From Bacillaceae bacterium OF18-1A (GTDB lineage Bacteria > Bacillota > Bacilli > Bacillales > Bacillaceae_G), in assembly GCA_027694045.1 (NCBI GenBank), contig JAQEWB010000001.1:1-64000 (forward strand): a stretch of DNA of 64,000 nucleotides, read 5' to 3'. Of the stretch, positions 28,065-37,588 are shown one piece after another. Position numbers and translations under genes: made by a program. The notes below the pieces were generated by a model that had not been told where the DNA came from, ran no database searches, and was given only the letters and a program-made list of their open reading frames with translations. Positions within the stretch are counted from its first letter, which is position 1; each line of letters begins with the position of its first letter.

Positions 28065-29084
28065 ATGGAGCAGCGAAGAAATTGGCTACAAGCAACTGTT
28101 GAACGAAATGAAGGTAACACGTTACATATAAAGTGGGAAAATAATATAGAAGAAGTTCGCATTTATTGGAGTACTTCACCGGATCATATTGAAGAAAATG
28201 GAGAATTACTTGCGACAGTAAGTGGAGAATCATCATGTACAATTGAAAATCCGAATGAAAATGAGCGTCCTTATTTTAGGCTGGTAAGTAATGGACAAGC
28301 AGTAACAGTAGCTGAGCGTAGATTGCCATTACAAGGCGCGTTTAACTTCCGTGATATGGGCGGATATGAAACGCTTGAAGGCCGTAAAGTAAAATGGGGT
28401 AAATTGTATCGTTCTGAAGAATTAGCAGGATTAACAGAGTGGGATATCGAGTATTTACAGAAGTCTGGTTTAAAGTTAGTTTGTGATTACCGTACAGATT
28501 TTGAAGTGAAGCATAAGCCGAACCCTGAGATTACAGGTGCTCGTCAAGTGTGCTTACCAGTTATGCAAGACTTGGCGAAAGATTTAAATATAAACGAGTT
28601 TTTCCAAGTGGGTGACCTTTCTATGTTAGGGAAACCAGGTGAATATCTTGTGAAAATGAATCAAGATTTCGTTGCTGGCAACGAGGCATTCGTGAGCTTC
28701 TTACAGCTTGCACAAAATCCAGAAAACTTACCGTTAGTAAACCACTGTACAGCTGGAAAAGATCGTACTGGATTTGGATCAGCATTATTACTACTTCTAT
28801 TAGGTGTACCGGAAAAAACAGTCATGGAAGATTACTTATTAAGTAATGGTTTCCGTGAAAAGTTAAATGAAAAAATGATGGCCTTTTTAGGTGCGAAATT
28901 ACAAAATGATGAAAGTAGAGCGATATTAGGTGCGATGTTTGAAGCACGTGCTGAATATTTACAAGCTGCGATTGATGAAATCCAGAAGCAATACGGGTCA
29001 GTTGAAGCGTATGCTGAAAAAGCTCTTGGATTTACGAAAGAATCGTTAGAGGAAATGAAAGTGTTATTGTTAGAGGAGAAATAA
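28065..29084 (+). CDS. Tyrosine-protein phosphatase (Tyr_phosphatase_3 family)
   Basis: A 339-residue cytoplasmic phosphatase of the IphP/LipA-like type. The P-loop is HCTAGKDRTG (C near residue 228, consensus HCxAGKDRT). The family's FRDMGGYET is at about 97-105 and the YRSEEL element near 122. Residues 1-90 form an extra beta-sandwich, fibronectin-like domain (VRIYWSTSPDH). Such enzymes dephosphorylate phosphotyrosine or phosphoinositide-like substrates. ATG 28065 has a weak GTTGGTGAAAG leader. A G-C rich hairpin (29091-29121) follows the stop codon. Confidence 0.88.
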   Translation: MEQRRNWLQATVERNEGNTLHIKWENNIEEVRIYWSTSPDHIEENGELLATVSGESSCTIENPNENERPYFRLVSNGQAVTVAERRLPLQGAFNFRDMGGYETLEGRKVKWGKLYRSEELAGLTEWDIEYLQKSGLKLVCDYRTDFEVKHKPNPEITGARQVCLPVMQDLAKDLNINEFFQVGDLSMLGKPGEYLVKMNQDFVAGNEAFVSFLQLAQNPENLPLVNHCTAGKDRTGFGSALLLLLLGVPEKTVMEDYLLSNGFREKLNEKMMAFLGAKLQNDESRAILGAMFEARAEYLQAAIDEIQKQYGSVEAYAEKALGFTKESLEEMKVLLLEEK

Positions 29085-29168
29085 TGGGGAAGGAGGCTGA
29101 TTGGATTAGCCTCCTGTTCCTATTGTTGGTTTCATAAAGGAATAGATAACCGAATTGCATTGTCCATA

Positions 29169-29675
29169 TTATGAAATTTTTCGTTGCTTTATTATTCCTA
29201 TGACAATTGGAATAACTGTCCCAATTAATACTATCGGTAAAAATAATTTTCCAAAACCGCCGCTCCAACCTAAAGCTATTGAAATGGTTTCAAATTGGAT
29301 GAGAGTAAAAATAAGTAAACAGACATTTTTTAATTGATTAAGCATCTTTCTACTATTTAAATAAAATTGCTTTGCATTCGATTCATTCAGTCTTTGTGGA
29401 TAGTTATGAACTTCTGGAAACTTTTCTAAAGTTTGCATGAAAAGGAGTATGAATAGCCCTATTCCTGGCAAAAGCAAAAGTTCCCACTTTGATCCCCAGC
29501 GATCTACAGCACCATATGCATTATAATGTGCGGGTACTTCTTCGGGTAATCTCCCCCAAATGATAATCAAAAAAATGATTGACCCAAAGAACAATGAATA
29601 TCCAATGATATCCCCAATCCATTCACTTTTTGTTTTTGGGAGTTGTAGTTTAGGGAGTCCCCATGAATTTACCAT
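29169..29675 (-). CDS. DUF1648 membrane protein (SdpI-like N-terminal domain)
   Basis: A 168-residue protein with four membrane helices. After the second stretch it has the DUF1648 signature GRLPEEVPAHYNAYGAVDRWG (split: GRLPEEVPAHYNAYGA, VDRWG), which marks SdpI and YhdC-type membrane proteins. SdpI itself is an immunity/signalling protein in B. subtilis, but this gene has no sdp neighbours. I chose ATG 29675 (MVNSWG) with AAGGGAGAG upstream. It is monocistronic, convergent with the phosphatase gene. Confidence 0.82.
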   Translation of the reverse strand: MVNSWGLPKLQLPKTKSEWIGDIIGYSLFFGSIIFLIIIWGRLPEEVPAHYNAYGAVDRWGSKWELLLLPGIGLFILLFMQTLEKFPEVHNYPQRLNESNAKQFYLNSRKMLNQLKNVCLLIFTLIQFETISIALGWSGGFGKLFLPIVLIGTVIPIVIGIIKQRKIS

Positions 29676-29934
29676 ATTTTCTCTCTCCCTTCTAAAATAT
29701 CTATAATAATACATATCTTGTATGACACTTTTGATGTAAGTGCTTATATCAAAATCATCTCAAATGTATAGTATTTTTACAATTGATTATTCAAGAGTAT
29801 ATCTCTATTATTGAATGAAATGACTGGCGCTTTTTAATAACTTTAATACTGTTCAAAAAACAAAAAGTTCGACTTCTGAGGCGATTAATGAGAAACTACT
29901 ATTTATAAATAACGTACAAAATGAGGAGAACAAC

Positions 29935-30645
29935 ATGAAATACAAAGTAATATTATTCGACGTAGATGATACATTATTAGATTTTCCTGAAACGGAAAGA
30001 CACGCATTACATCATGCGTTTGTACAATTTGGTATGCCTACAGGGTATAATGATTATCTTGTAAGTTATAAAGAGATTAGTAACGGATTGTGGAGAGATT
30101 TAGAAAATAAAATGATTACGCTAAGTGAATTAGCGGTAGAGCGATTTAGACAATTATTTGCACTTCACAATATAGAAGTAGATGCGCAGCAATTTAGTGA
30201 TGTATACCTTGAAAACTTAGGGAAAGAAGTACATCTTATAGATGGTGCGGTGCAATTATGTGAGAATCTTCAAGATTGCAAGTTAGGTATTATTACGAAC
30301 GGATATACGAAGGTGCAACAATCTAGAATTGGAAACTCACCTTTACGTAACTTCTTTGAGCATATTGTTATTTCTGAAGAAGTTGGCCATCAAAAACCAG
30401 CAGGAGAGATTTTTGATTATGCATTTGAAAAGTTTGGGATTACTGATAAATCGAGCGTACTCATGGTTGGAGATTCGCTAACTTCTGATATGAAAGGCGG
30501 AGAAGACTACGGCATTGATACGTGTTGGTATAATCCGAGTTTGAAAGAAAATACGACAGATGTTAAGCCGACTTATGAAGTGGAGAGTTTGCTTCAAATT
30601 TTAGAAATTGTAGAAGTGGCGGAAGAAAAGGTAGCTTCATTTTAA
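29935..30645 (+). CDS. YjjG-type noncanonical pyrimidine nucleotidase (HAD family)
   Basis: A 236-residue HAD hydrolase. Motif I is FDVDDTLLDFPET (nucleophile Asp at 9), motif II is GIITNG (near 120), Lys is in HQKPAGEIF, and motif IV is MVGDSLTSDMKGGEDYG. The cap insertion (residues about 16-90) and the overall length match YjjG/YfnB-like nucleotidases that remove damaged or non-canonical pyrimidine nucleotides. ATG 29935 has GAGGAG upstream. It is followed after 53 bases by the tubby-like gene. Confidence 0.88.
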   Translation: MKYKVILFDVDDTLLDFPETERHALHHAFVQFGMPTGYNDYLVSYKEISNGLWRDLENKMITLSELAVERFRQLFALHNIEVDAQQFSDVYLENLGKEVHLIDGAVQLCENLQDCKLGIITNGYTKVQQSRIGNSPLRNFFEHIVISEEVGHQKPAGEIFDYAFEKFGITDKSSVLMVGDSLTSDMKGGEDYGIDTCWYNPSLKENTTDVKPTYEVESLLQILEIVEVAEEKVASF

Positions 30646-30698
30646 TTATATTGATCAATATAGGCAAGAACTGTGTAACAACTAGAGGTGAATAAAGG

Positions 30699-31661
30699 AT
30701 GTTAACGTTTTTATTTGAGTTAGACAAAAGTATTCCACAGAAGGATGAGCCGCGGTATGCTGCTTATGCAAATGGCTTTATCGAAGGGAATGTAACGATT
30801 CGTGTGGGTGACAAAGTATTTCTTCAGAAGTCATGCATGAAGGTCGCAGAGATGGGCATTTATTTAGGGCAGTGGATGGAACAAGTTCAAAACGGGCAGA
30901 ACGTACAGATGAATTATGAAACGGCTGACCGTGATGAGACAATTCTTGGCTTCTTCTATGAAGAGGATAATCAGTGGAGAATTTCTTCTAGTTGGCAACA
31001 ATTTGAACTGCATGAGCGCATATCTACGGCAGCATTAGTAGAGAGCGTTCAACGCTATTTGTATGAGCTAAATAAAGAACTGCGCATGATAGAATATACT
31101 GTGACGTTCGATCAGTACTTAAGAGGCGAGCGAGTGATGCAGCTTTCGTACAAACGACCATGTGATAGTAAAGCAGATGAGATGCCGATAGAAGTTTACA
31201 ATGGAAGTAAACGAGTAGGTGTAGTACGAGGCTATTATAAAAATACGCTGATGAGAGTGCTAGACTTCATTCCGAAAATCGGTAGTAATATCATTTATGA
31301 AATAAGGGATAGTACGGACAATATTCGCATCGTTGCGAAAGATGTAAGCAGGCAGCGCCAAAGAAGGATTTTAGTAACGTACATCGATAATAGTGATGTA
31401 GAGCATGAAATACTTGTATGTGACGGAAAGTTATTGGATGCAAATTTCTTATTTACCTTTACATATAAAGCAGAAGAATATGTTGTCCACAAAACATCAT
31501 TTGGGATGGGTAAGTTATTACGAAAGGGCTATGTAATCGCAGATTGGAATATTCGTCTTGAGGAAGATATGTATTGCATCGAGATGAAGGTATATGATGA
31601 GAATTATGTGCAGGAGCAATATTTACTGTTAGGCGTATTTCATGCAGTATTGTATGGGTGA
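30699..31661 (+). CDS. Two-domain protein with tubby-like C-terminal half
   Basis: A 320-residue soluble protein. Residues 1-130 form an alpha/beta domain (EGNVTIRVGDKVFLQ, NYETADRDETILGFF, then the helix LVESVQRYLYELNKEL) that recalls small DUF7878/immunity-type domains. Residues about 135-320 are beta-rich (ELNKELRMIEYTVTFDQYL onward; GVVRGYYKNTLMRVLDF; IYEIRDSTDNIRIVAKD) and resemble tubby-C-terminal/LURP-one-like barrels. Both assignments are from pattern memory. No signal peptide. ATG 30699 follows AGGTG. A clear terminator follows at 31673. Confidence 0.5.
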   Translation: MLTFLFELDKSIPQKDEPRYAAYANGFIEGNVTIRVGDKVFLQKSCMKVAEMGIYLGQWMEQVQNGQNVQMNYETADRDETILGFFYEEDNQWRISSSWQQFELHERISTAALVESVQRYLYELNKELRMIEYTVTFDQYLRGERVMQLSYKRPCDSKADEMPIEVYNGSKRVGVVRGYYKNTLMRVLDFIPKIGSNIIYEIRDSTDNIRIVAKDVSRQRQRRILVTYIDNSDVEHEILVCDGKLLDANFLFTFTYKAEEYVVHKTSFGMGKLLRKGYVIADWNIRLEEDMYCIEMKVYDENYVQEQYLLLGVFHAVLYG

Positions 31662-31672
31662 TAGATGAGAAG

Positions 31673-31710
31673 TACCGGCATTCTTCATAGGAAGGATGCC
31701 GGTATTTTTT
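31673..31710 (+). terminator. Rho-independent terminator
   Basis: TACCGGCAT pairs with ATGCCGGTA, followed by TTTTTT. It ends the tubby-like gene next to the stop of the convergent HTH gene. Confidence 0.9.
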
Positions 31711-31909
31711 AGTCCTCAAAAATAAAAATGTCATCAATCGTACTATGGAGCGCCTTCGCTATATCGTGTGCAAGTTGCAGTGACGGATTATATTTTCCTT
31801 TTTCCAGATGACTAATCGTTTCACGACGGACACCAACTTGTTTCGCTAAATCTTCTTGTGTCATGCTTAATTTGGCGCGGTATTCTTTTATCCTCGTTAC
31901 GAACGCCAT
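31709..31909 (-). CDS. Xre-family HTH transcriptional regulator
   Basis: A 66-residue single-domain regulator: [38 protein letters not shown] and a short tail (DDIFIFED). It is a stand-alone Xre/Cro HTH like B. subtilis YgzD/YozG. It overlaps the upstream DUF3796-like membrane gene by 13 bases. This pairing of a mini-HTH with a small membrane protein is common in Bacillales and may form a regulator/membrane-sensor unit. Confidence 0.88.
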   Translation of the reverse strand: MAFVTRIKEYRAKLSMTQEDLAKQVGVRRETISHLEKGKYNPSLQLAHDIAKALHSTIDDIFIFED

Positions 31910-32256
31910 GGCGTATCTTCCATTTCATCAATAGGTTTATCGTAAAAGAACATAGAGAAGCCGAATGTAAGAATGAGTGTGCTGAAAATAAGAGCGATGT
32001 CAATCTCTTGGAGCGTAGGGGTTGGAAATAACATTTCAATAAACATAATAATAGCGGTAGTTAGTAATGTAACGATAAAGGCGTTGCGGCAAGATATATT
32101 GACGATTTTCTCAAACAGTTCATCGTGTTGAACCGTTCTATATGTCGTGAAAAAGGAGAAGAAACAGAACATCGTAAACAATCCTTTTTCGTAAAAAAAT
32201 CCGAGGAAACCGAAGAAACCGAGAAATCCTAAATATTTGATCCAAGTAGTTTTCAT
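31897..32256 (-). CDS. Small membrane protein, DUF3796-like
   Basis: A 119-residue protein. The first helix is Phe/Gly-rich ([18 protein letters not shown]), followed by TMFCFFSFF and two further C-terminal helices (residues about 58-72 and 84-103). This matches what I know of DUF3796 proteins paired with a downstream HTH gene. ATG 32256 has GGAGGTTC upstream. The 3' end overlaps the HTH start, so the two are translationally coupled. The function is unknown; the membrane protein could sequester the HTH regulator. Confidence 0.7.
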   Translation of the reverse strand: MKTTWIKYLGFLGFFGFLGFFYEKGLFTMFCFFSFFTTYRTVQHDELFEKIVNISCRNAFIVTLLTTAIIMFIEMLFPTPTLQEIDIALIFSTLILTFGFSMFFYDKPIDEMEDTPWRS

Positions 32257-32435
32257 AACAGAACCTCCAGCTAATGTTAGAAATAATTCACATCATGTTA
32301 TAAATATATCATATGTGGATAGGAATGGTAATAATAGTTTTCTAGTTTGCTTCATAATAATAGTAAAAAGAGGAAATATACTGCGAAATGAAGAGGATAA
32401 TATTGTAAAATGGTTGTAAGGAGGGGGAGGAAGGT

Positions 32436-32630
32436 ATGCTAACTTGGATTATGATCGTTGTATTACTTGTAGTGATTACTGTAGTTGCAACGGTGTTAAT
32501 TGGGCGAAATGGGGACGCGAATTATAGTAAGGCGACAAAGGGGAATATTAAACGGCTTACGATGATTTATATTATACTAGCTGTCGTTTTAATTGTTGGA
32601 TTAGCGGTTTATATTTATTTTAAAGGTTAA
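32436..32630 (+). CDS. 64-residue membrane protein (BshB3-annotated type)
   Basis: A tiny protein with two membrane helices (residues about 3-22 and 41-61) flanking a polar stretch IGRNGDANYSKATKGNIKRL. I remember this pattern from proteins annotated as potential contributors to bacillithiol synthesis (BshB3), an association-based name without proven chemistry. ATG 32436 follows a very strong AAGGAGGGGGAGG. It lies 87 bases before the ABC transporter genes. Confidence 0.55.
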   Translation: MLTWIMIVVLLVVITVVATVLIGRNGDANYSKATKGNIKRLTMIYIILAVVLIVGLAVYIYFKG

Positions 32631-32716
32631 AAACTGAAAAATGAGAAAATCTAAAAATAGAAGTATGCTATAATATCAATATAGTTATTTGGTAATTAAG
32701 GAAAGGATTGGATGTA

Positions 32717-33442
32717 ATGATTGAAATAACGAATGTGTCAAAAAGTTATAACGGGTCTACTTATGCAGTAAAAGATTTAAGTTTATCTGTACCGAGTGGA
32801 GAGATTTTTGGTTTTTTAGGGCCGAATGGTGCAGGTAAATCAACGACAATTAAGATGATTACTGGTATTCATGGGGTGGACAAAGGGACGATTACAATTA
32901 ACGGAAAAGATATTATGAAAGAGCCGATGGAGGCGAAGAATACGTTTGGTTATGTGCCAGATAGCCCGGATATGTTTTTACGATTAAAAGGGATTGAATA
33001 TTTAAACTTTATGGCAGATATGTATGAGGTACCGAAAGAAGTACGACAAGAACGGATCGAGTCTTTAGCGAAGAAATTTGACCTTTATAATGCTTTGTCT
33101 GATCAAATTCAAAGCTATTCACACGGTATGAGACAAAAGATTGTTATTATTGGTGTTCTTTTACATGAGCCGGATGTATGGATTTTAGATGAACCATTAA
33201 CAGGACTTGATCCGAAATCTGCATATATTTTAAAAGAAATGATGAGAGAGCATGCGGATAAAGGGAAAATCGTATTTTTCTCTACACACGTATTGGAAGT
33301 AGCGGAAAAAATATGTGACCGAGTTGCGATTATTAATAAGGGGAATTTGCAGTTCAAAGGGAATTTAGATGAAATGAGAGATCATTTTAAATCCAATGAA
33401 TCACTTGAAAAAATGTTCTTGGAGATGACGGGAAATGAGTAA
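32717..33442 (+). CDS. ABC transporter ATP-binding protein
   Basis: A 241-residue ATPase of the ABC-2/exporter type: Walker A GPNGAGKST (residues 39-47), signature YSHGMRQK in place of LSGGQ (a common variant), Walker B VWILDEPLTGLD, and H-loop FFSTHVLEVAE. I chose ATG 32717 (MIEITNVSKSY) because the upstream TTG at 32708 is inside the ribosome binding site. Its last 8 bases overlap the permease gene (ATGAGTAA), so the two form one exporter, with unknown substrate. Confidence 0.9.
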   Translation: MIEITNVSKSYNGSTYAVKDLSLSVPSGEIFGFLGPNGAGKSTTIKMITGIHGVDKGTITINGKDIMKEPMEAKNTFGYVPDSPDMFLRLKGIEYLNFMADMYEVPKEVRQERIESLAKKFDLYNALSDQIQSYSHGMRQKIVIIGVLLHEPDVWILDEPLTGLDPKSAYILKEMMREHADKGKIVFFSTHVLEVAEKICDRVAIINKGNLQFKGNLDEMRDHFKSNESLEKMFLEMTGNE

Positions 33443-35093
33443 AATTTGGACGTTAACGAAAGTATTATTGAAATTAAATTATGCAGATTTTTTAACAGAT
33501 AAGAAGAAAAGATGGGCATATTTATTTTCATTTGTAGCAATATTATTTGTTGGTTTTTTAATGTTTGGTTCTTTAACACACGCCATGTATGAGGGGATGA
33601 TACATTTAGGGCAAGAGCCTGGAATGATTATCGCAATGGGGCTTGCAGTTGCGAGTATATGGGTATTTTTAATGAGTATTACGAACATTTTAACTGTGTT
33701 TTACTACAGCAATGATATTGAAATGTTATTGCCGTTACCATTAAAACCAGCGCAAATTATCTCTGCAAAATTTTTAACGGTATTAATTACACAGTACGTT
33801 ATGAGTTCATTCATTTTATTACCAATCTTTATTACGTACGGTTTAAAAAGTAGTGCATTTATTACATATTACATATACATGATTTTTATTTACTTACTCT
33901 TCCCAATTGTACCGTTAGTGCTAGCTTCGTTACTCATGACAATTATTATGAGGTATACAAACATAGCGAAAAATAAAGATCGAGGAAATATATTTATTGG
34001 AATCGTAAGTATACTATTTATTGTAGGAATTAACGTATTTATGCAGTGGAGAAATAAAAGCGCGTTTACTGAAGATGCGGTCGCAAATTATCTTGCAGAC
34101 AATCAATCTTCTCTTTTAGTGCAAATGACAAATTACTTTCCAACTACATATTTTGGAGCAGTAGCATTAGTAGAAAATGCTAATTGGAAGGGTCCTTTAT
34201 ACGTCATAATTTTTGCGGTTATTTCATTTGTATTCTTTGTGTTGTTTTATTACATTGCGGAGCGTACATATTTAAAAGGGGTAATTGGACTTTCAACGAG
34301 TACAGCAAAAAAAGAAGTTATTTCAGCAGAAGGATTGCAGAAATCAACGGTACAAAGTTCACATTTAAAAGCGTATGTGAAAAAAGAGTTTAAAACGTTA
34401 TTCCGTACACCGCAATTTTTCTTAAATTGTATCGTACAAACTTTCGTTATGCCGATTATGTTGTTCTTTGTTTTATTCGCACAGGATGGAAATTTAAAAT
34501 GGATTACAGAGTATATTAATGATCCAGAATCAGCAGGTTTTGCAATTGGAGTAGGATTATGTGCATCGTTATTTTTAATGGGAAGTAATGTTATTGCAAC
34601 AACGTCATTTTCCCGAGATGGAAGCTCTTGGTTTGTAAATCGTTATTTACCAGTAAAAGCTTCGGATATCTTTTTTGCGAAAGCGATAACGGCTTGGTTA
34701 ATTAATGTAATCATTTTAGCGATATTCGGTATTACGATGGCAGTTGTAGCGGGAATTTCTCCGGTCTTCATGATACTTTGGTTCTTGCTAAGTGCGAATG
34801 GTTTATTGTTAATTAATTTAATTGGTACACGCTGGGATGCACAAACTGCAGATATTCATTGGGATACAGAGCAGAAATTATTTAAAAGCCGATATACAAC
34901 TTTATGGAACTTTTTAGCTAATATTTTAATAGCTTTAGTACTTGTAGCAGGTGTAAGTGTGTTATACTTCTTCCTTCAAGTAGGGCTATGGGTTATGTTT
35001 ATCGTTTTATTTGTACTGTTTACGATTGTAAACTATATTTTTATTAAAATTTTAAAATTAGGCGCAGAACGTATATTGTCAAATATTCAATAA
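33435..35093 (+). CDS. ABC-2 type permease
   Basis: A 552-residue membrane protein with about 12-14 hydrophobic segments. It has the layout of large Bacillales ABC-2 permeases (YthQ/EcsB-like half-size duplicates): SMSITNILTVFYYSNDIEML is cut here as NILTVFYYSNDIEMLLPLP near residue 75, and SSWFVNRYLPVKASDIFFAK near 395. It partners with the ATPase gene it overlaps by 8 bases. The set may export lipids, peptides or antibiotics; nothing nearby decides. ATG 33435 has GGAGATG upstream. A hairpin (AGGTCCTCTG/CAGAGGACCT) follows. Confidence 0.85.
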   Translation: MSKIWTLTKVLLKLNYADFLTDKKKRWAYLFSFVAILFVGFLMFGSLTHAMYEGMIHLGQEPGMIIAMGLAVASIWVFLMSITNILTVFYYSNDIEMLLPLPLKPAQIISAKFLTVLITQYVMSSFILLPIFITYGLKSSAFITYYIYMIFIYLLFPIVPLVLASLLMTIIMRYTNIAKNKDRGNIFIGIVSILFIVGINVFMQWRNKSAFTEDAVANYLADNQSSLLVQMTNYFPTTYFGAVALVENANWKGPLYVIIFAVISFVFFVLFYYIAERTYLKGVIGLSTSTAKKEVISAEGLQKSTVQSSHLKAYVKKEFKTLFRTPQFFLNCIVQTFVMPIMLFFVLFAQDGNLKWITEYINDPESAGFAIGVGLCASLFLMGSNVIATTSFSRDGSSWFVNRYLPVKASDIFFAKAITAWLINVIILAIFGITMAVVAGISPVFMILWFLLSANGLLLINLIGTRWDAQTADIHWDTEQKLFKSRYTTLWNFLANILIALVLVAGVSVLYFFLQVGLWVMFIVLFVLFTIVNYIFIKILKLGAERILSNIQ

Positions 35094-35099
35094 GAAGAT

Positions 35100-35129
35100 A
35101 GGTCCTCTGTATTCGTGCAGAGGACCTCC
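35100..35129 (+). terminator. Hairpin after the ABC permease gene
   Basis: AGGTCCTCTG pairs with CAGAGGACCT around TATTCGTG. There is no T run (CCCCC follows), so it may be a degraded terminator joined to the repeat element that follows. Confidence 0.5.
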
Positions 35130-35269
35130 CCCGCAGTAACGGGCAAGTAGGATCTCTTACTCAAAATTAAGATGAAAGCAGGAAATCAACTGCCCGTAAA
35201 AGCCCGATTGGTTCAACTAATAATCAGTGGAGATGAACAAAATCCCCACTGATTATAGTTTCACTTTAT
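35125..35269 (-). repeat. bcr1-like dispersed repeat, copy 2 (inverted)
   Basis: On the minus strand it reads GTGAAACTATAATCAGTGGG, then a CCACTGATTATTAG hairpin arm, CCAATCGGGCTTTTACGGGC and a diverged right end (TTGCCCGTTACTGCGGG). TTTAT (35265-35269) abuts the left end, as in copy 1. The right-hand duplication is not found, so that end may be altered. It lies directly upstream of the SDR gene. Confidence 0.72.
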
Positions 35270-35289
35270 GCATAGATGGAGGAGAAAAA

Positions 35290-36048
35290 GTGAAGAAAAT
35301 AGCAATTGTAACAGGGGCAACCCGTCTGAATGGAATTGGTGCGGCTGTATGCAAGGTGCTTGCTCAAAAAGGGATAGACATTTTTTTCACGTACTGGCCT
35401 CAGTACGATAAAGCGATGCCGTGGGGAATGAATGATCAAGAACCCTTTTTGTTGAAAAAGGAGATTGAAAGTTATGGCGTTCGATGTGAAATGGCAGAAA
35501 TCAATTTATCGCAATCGTATTCATCAAATCGTTTGTTTTATATGGTATCAGAACGGTTAGGCGATCCATCTATTCTTATTAATAATGCAGCGTATTCTAC
35601 TCCTACGAAAATTGAGGAGTTAGATGTAGAACAGCTAGATAAACATTATACAGTTAATGTAAGAGCTACTATGTTATTAAGTTCATTATTTATAAAACAT
35701 TATGCACTTACAACGAACGGAAGTATTATTAACCTTACTTCAGGACAGTCATTAGGTCCGATGCCAGATGAACTTGCATACGCAGCAACGAAAGGAGCAA
35801 TTGAAGCATTTACAAAATCAGTAGCGCCAGTTGCGATGGAGAAGGGAATTACAGTGAATGCTGTTGATCCAGGGCCGACGAATACGGGATGGATTACAGA
35901 AGAGTTAAATCATTACTTAGTATGGAAATTCCCGCAAGATAGAGTCGGAGAACCAGTCGATGTAGCGCGCTTAATTTCTTTTTTAGTAAGTGAAGAGGCG
36001 AAGTGGGTTACGGGGCAAATTATTCATTCAAACGGTGGTTACTCATAA
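35290..36048 (+). CDS. SDR-family oxidoreductase
   Basis: A 252-residue classical short-chain dehydrogenase: cofactor motif VTGATRLNGIGAAV (residues 7-20), NNAAYSTP, catalytic Ser in NLTSGQSLGP, YAATKGA (YxxxK), and VNAVDPGPTNTGW. It probably reduces a 3-oxoacyl, sugar or steroid-like carbonyl; the substrate is unknown. I chose GTG 35290 (MKKIAIVTGA), 7 bases after GGAGG. The reading could be extended to 35227, but that part lies inside the bcr1-like repeat and is not conserved-looking. Confidence 0.88.
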   Translation: MKKIAIVTGATRLNGIGAAVCKVLAQKGIDIFFTYWPQYDKAMPWGMNDQEPFLLKKEIESYGVRCEMAEINLSQSYSSNRLFYMVSERLGDPSILINNAAYSTPTKIEELDVEQLDKHYTVNVRATMLLSSLFIKHYALTTNGSIINLTSGQSLGPMPDELAYAATKGAIEAFTKSVAPVAMEKGITVNAVDPGPTNTGWITEELNHYLVWKFPQDRVGEPVDVARLISFLVSEEAKWVTGQIIHSNGGYS

Positions 36049-36146
36049 AAATGTTATGTTAACAACTGTTGAGAAACAAAAAAATTAAAAATAATTATAT
36101 TTTTTTGTATAAATAAAATGTCAAGAAAGATAAAAATTTGATAGGA

Positions 36147-36200
36147 GAGTATATCGTCATATGAAGATAGTAATTCTTAATGTGACAATATACTCTTTTT
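36147..36200 (+). terminator. Probable terminator of the SDR gene
   Basis: GAGTATAT-C-GTCA pairs with TGAC-A-ATATACTC, followed by TTTTTC. The rest of the 338-base gap (36049-36386) holds no gene I can see. Confidence 0.65.
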
Positions 36201-36386
36201 CTTTTACTATCGAGCAGAAAAATGAAGTAGAAGAAACTCGAATATTAAAATAATTTTAGCGGTTTTTGTACGTATTATTATGAAGATTACTGTCGGAAAG
36301 ATGGTAATTCGTGTGAAAAGGGATTTTTTAAGGGGAAATCGAATCGTAAAGGGGAGGATAAATTATATAAACATAGGGGGATTTAT

Positions 36387-37112
36387 ATGAAAATGAAAAA
36401 GGTCGCTATCGCATCGATAACAATTGGTACAATGCTTACTATGGCAGCTTGTAGTCCTTCAGCAGATAAAGAGGCAGAGAAGAAAGAACAAGTAACTGCA
36501 CAAAATGAAGAACAATCAAAAACGACAAGTACAGATGAAACGTCAAAAACAACGAAAGATACTGAAAAAGAAACAAATACTTCTTCAAATGAAAAAACAG
36601 ATAAGGATGCAAAAAATACAAAAGAATCATCAGGAACAGAAAGTAACGGTAAAACATCAACTCAAAACGAGAATGTAAAAACGAAAGAAAAAGAAACGAC
36701 AGGAAAAACGAATGAGCAAACGACTAATGGAAAAACAACAGATCAACCAACTAGTGGGAAAGCGACAGACCAAACGACAAGTGGAAAAACTACTAAAGAT
36801 CCGAAGAAAAGTGTCGCTATGAAAACAAGTGTAAAAGAAGTTGCTGCACTAATTGACAGCTTAGATAAACAACTAGCTGCTAATCCGAAATTGGACACAG
36901 TGAATAAGCTCGGAAAACAAATTAATGAGAAGTGGGATGTAATAGAAAAAGACTTAGAAGCATCGCATCCAACTGAATTTAAAACAATTGGACAAAGTAT
37001 GTATCCGTTAATTGTAGGAGCAGAAAAAGAAAAAATTGATATTACGAAAATGAAGTCATTAACGACGAAAACGAAAAAAGATTTAAATCAGTTATTGACG
37101 AAATTATCGTAA
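36387..37112 (+). CDS. Secreted lipoprotein with Thr/Lys-rich linker
   Basis: A 241-residue lipoprotein: signal peptide MKMKKVAIASITIGTMLTMA followed by the lipobox AAC (Cys 22). Residues about 25-145 are low-complexity (Lys, Thr, Glu, Gln, Ser; repeated SGKTTDQ-like units). Residues about 150-241 form a helical domain (VKEVAALIDSLDKQLAANP, HPTEFKTIGQSMYPLIVGAE). No family is recognised; the layout suggests a wall-spanning spacer with a small helical head. ATG 36387 has AGGGGG upstream. A terminator follows closely. Confidence 0.78.
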   Translation: MKMKKVAIASITIGTMLTMAACSPSADKEAEKKEQVTAQNEEQSKTTSTDETSKTTKDTEKETNTSSNEKTDKDAKNTKESSGTESNGKTSTQNENVKTKEKETTGKTNEQTTNGKTTDQPTSGKATDQTTSGKTTKDPKKSVAMKTSVKEVAALIDSLDKQLAANPKLDTVNKLGKQINEKWDVIEKDLEASHPTEFKTIGQSMYPLIVGAEKEKIDITKMKSLTTKTKKDLNQLLTKLS

Positions 37113-37116
37113 TGAA

Positions 37117-37146
37117 AAGAGCCTACTCATGTGAGTAGGCCTTTTT
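37117..37146 (+). terminator. Rho-independent terminator
   Basis: GCCTACTC (37121-37128) pairs with GAGTAGGC around ATGT, followed by CTTTTTAG. Confidence 0.88.
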
Positions 37147-37165
37147 AGTTAGAGAGGTTATCATT

Positions 37166-37441
37166 TTACTCTTGTTCTTGCTCATCCAAAATCTTCTCAA
37201 AGGCAGCAGATACTTTTTCAAACTCTTCGTCATTTTCAATGTATGAAAACTCATTATCTTCTTCTACTTTTAAAAAGAAGATATCAATGTCTTCCTCAGT
37301 TTCTGTTTGAATGTCTTCTACAAAGGCAACCGCAATATATTCTGCACCTTCGACATCCATCGCTCCAAGTACTTCTACTTCTTGTTCCTCATTATTCTCA
37401 TCACTAAGACTAAACACTTCGCCAACTTCAATATCAGACAT
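37166..37441 (-). CDS. DUF1292 domain-containing protein
   Basis: A 91-residue, very acidic protein (MSDIEVGEVFSLSDENNEEQ; AVAFVEDIQTETEEDIDIFF), the typical DUF1292 pattern of small Firmicutes proteins such as YrzB. The function is unknown. I chose ATG 37441 because AGGAGG lies 9 bases before it; ATG 37447 is too close. It is monocistronic and convergent with the lipoprotein gene. Confidence 0.87.
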   Translation of the reverse strand: MSDIEVGEVFSLSDENNEEQEVEVLGAMDVEGAEYIAVAFVEDIQTETEEDIDIFFLKVEEDNEFSYIENDEEFEKVSAAFEKILDEQEQE

Positions 37442-37588
37442 ATTCATTCTCCTCCTGTTCGACTCTAAAAATAGAGCACTCAAACTGTATACATACTAAC
37501 ATATCTTTCCATGAAAAACCAAATTCATACGTAAGAAAAACAACTGATTCTTCTCTAGTAGGAGTATTATTTTTTGCGTGCTCTATTA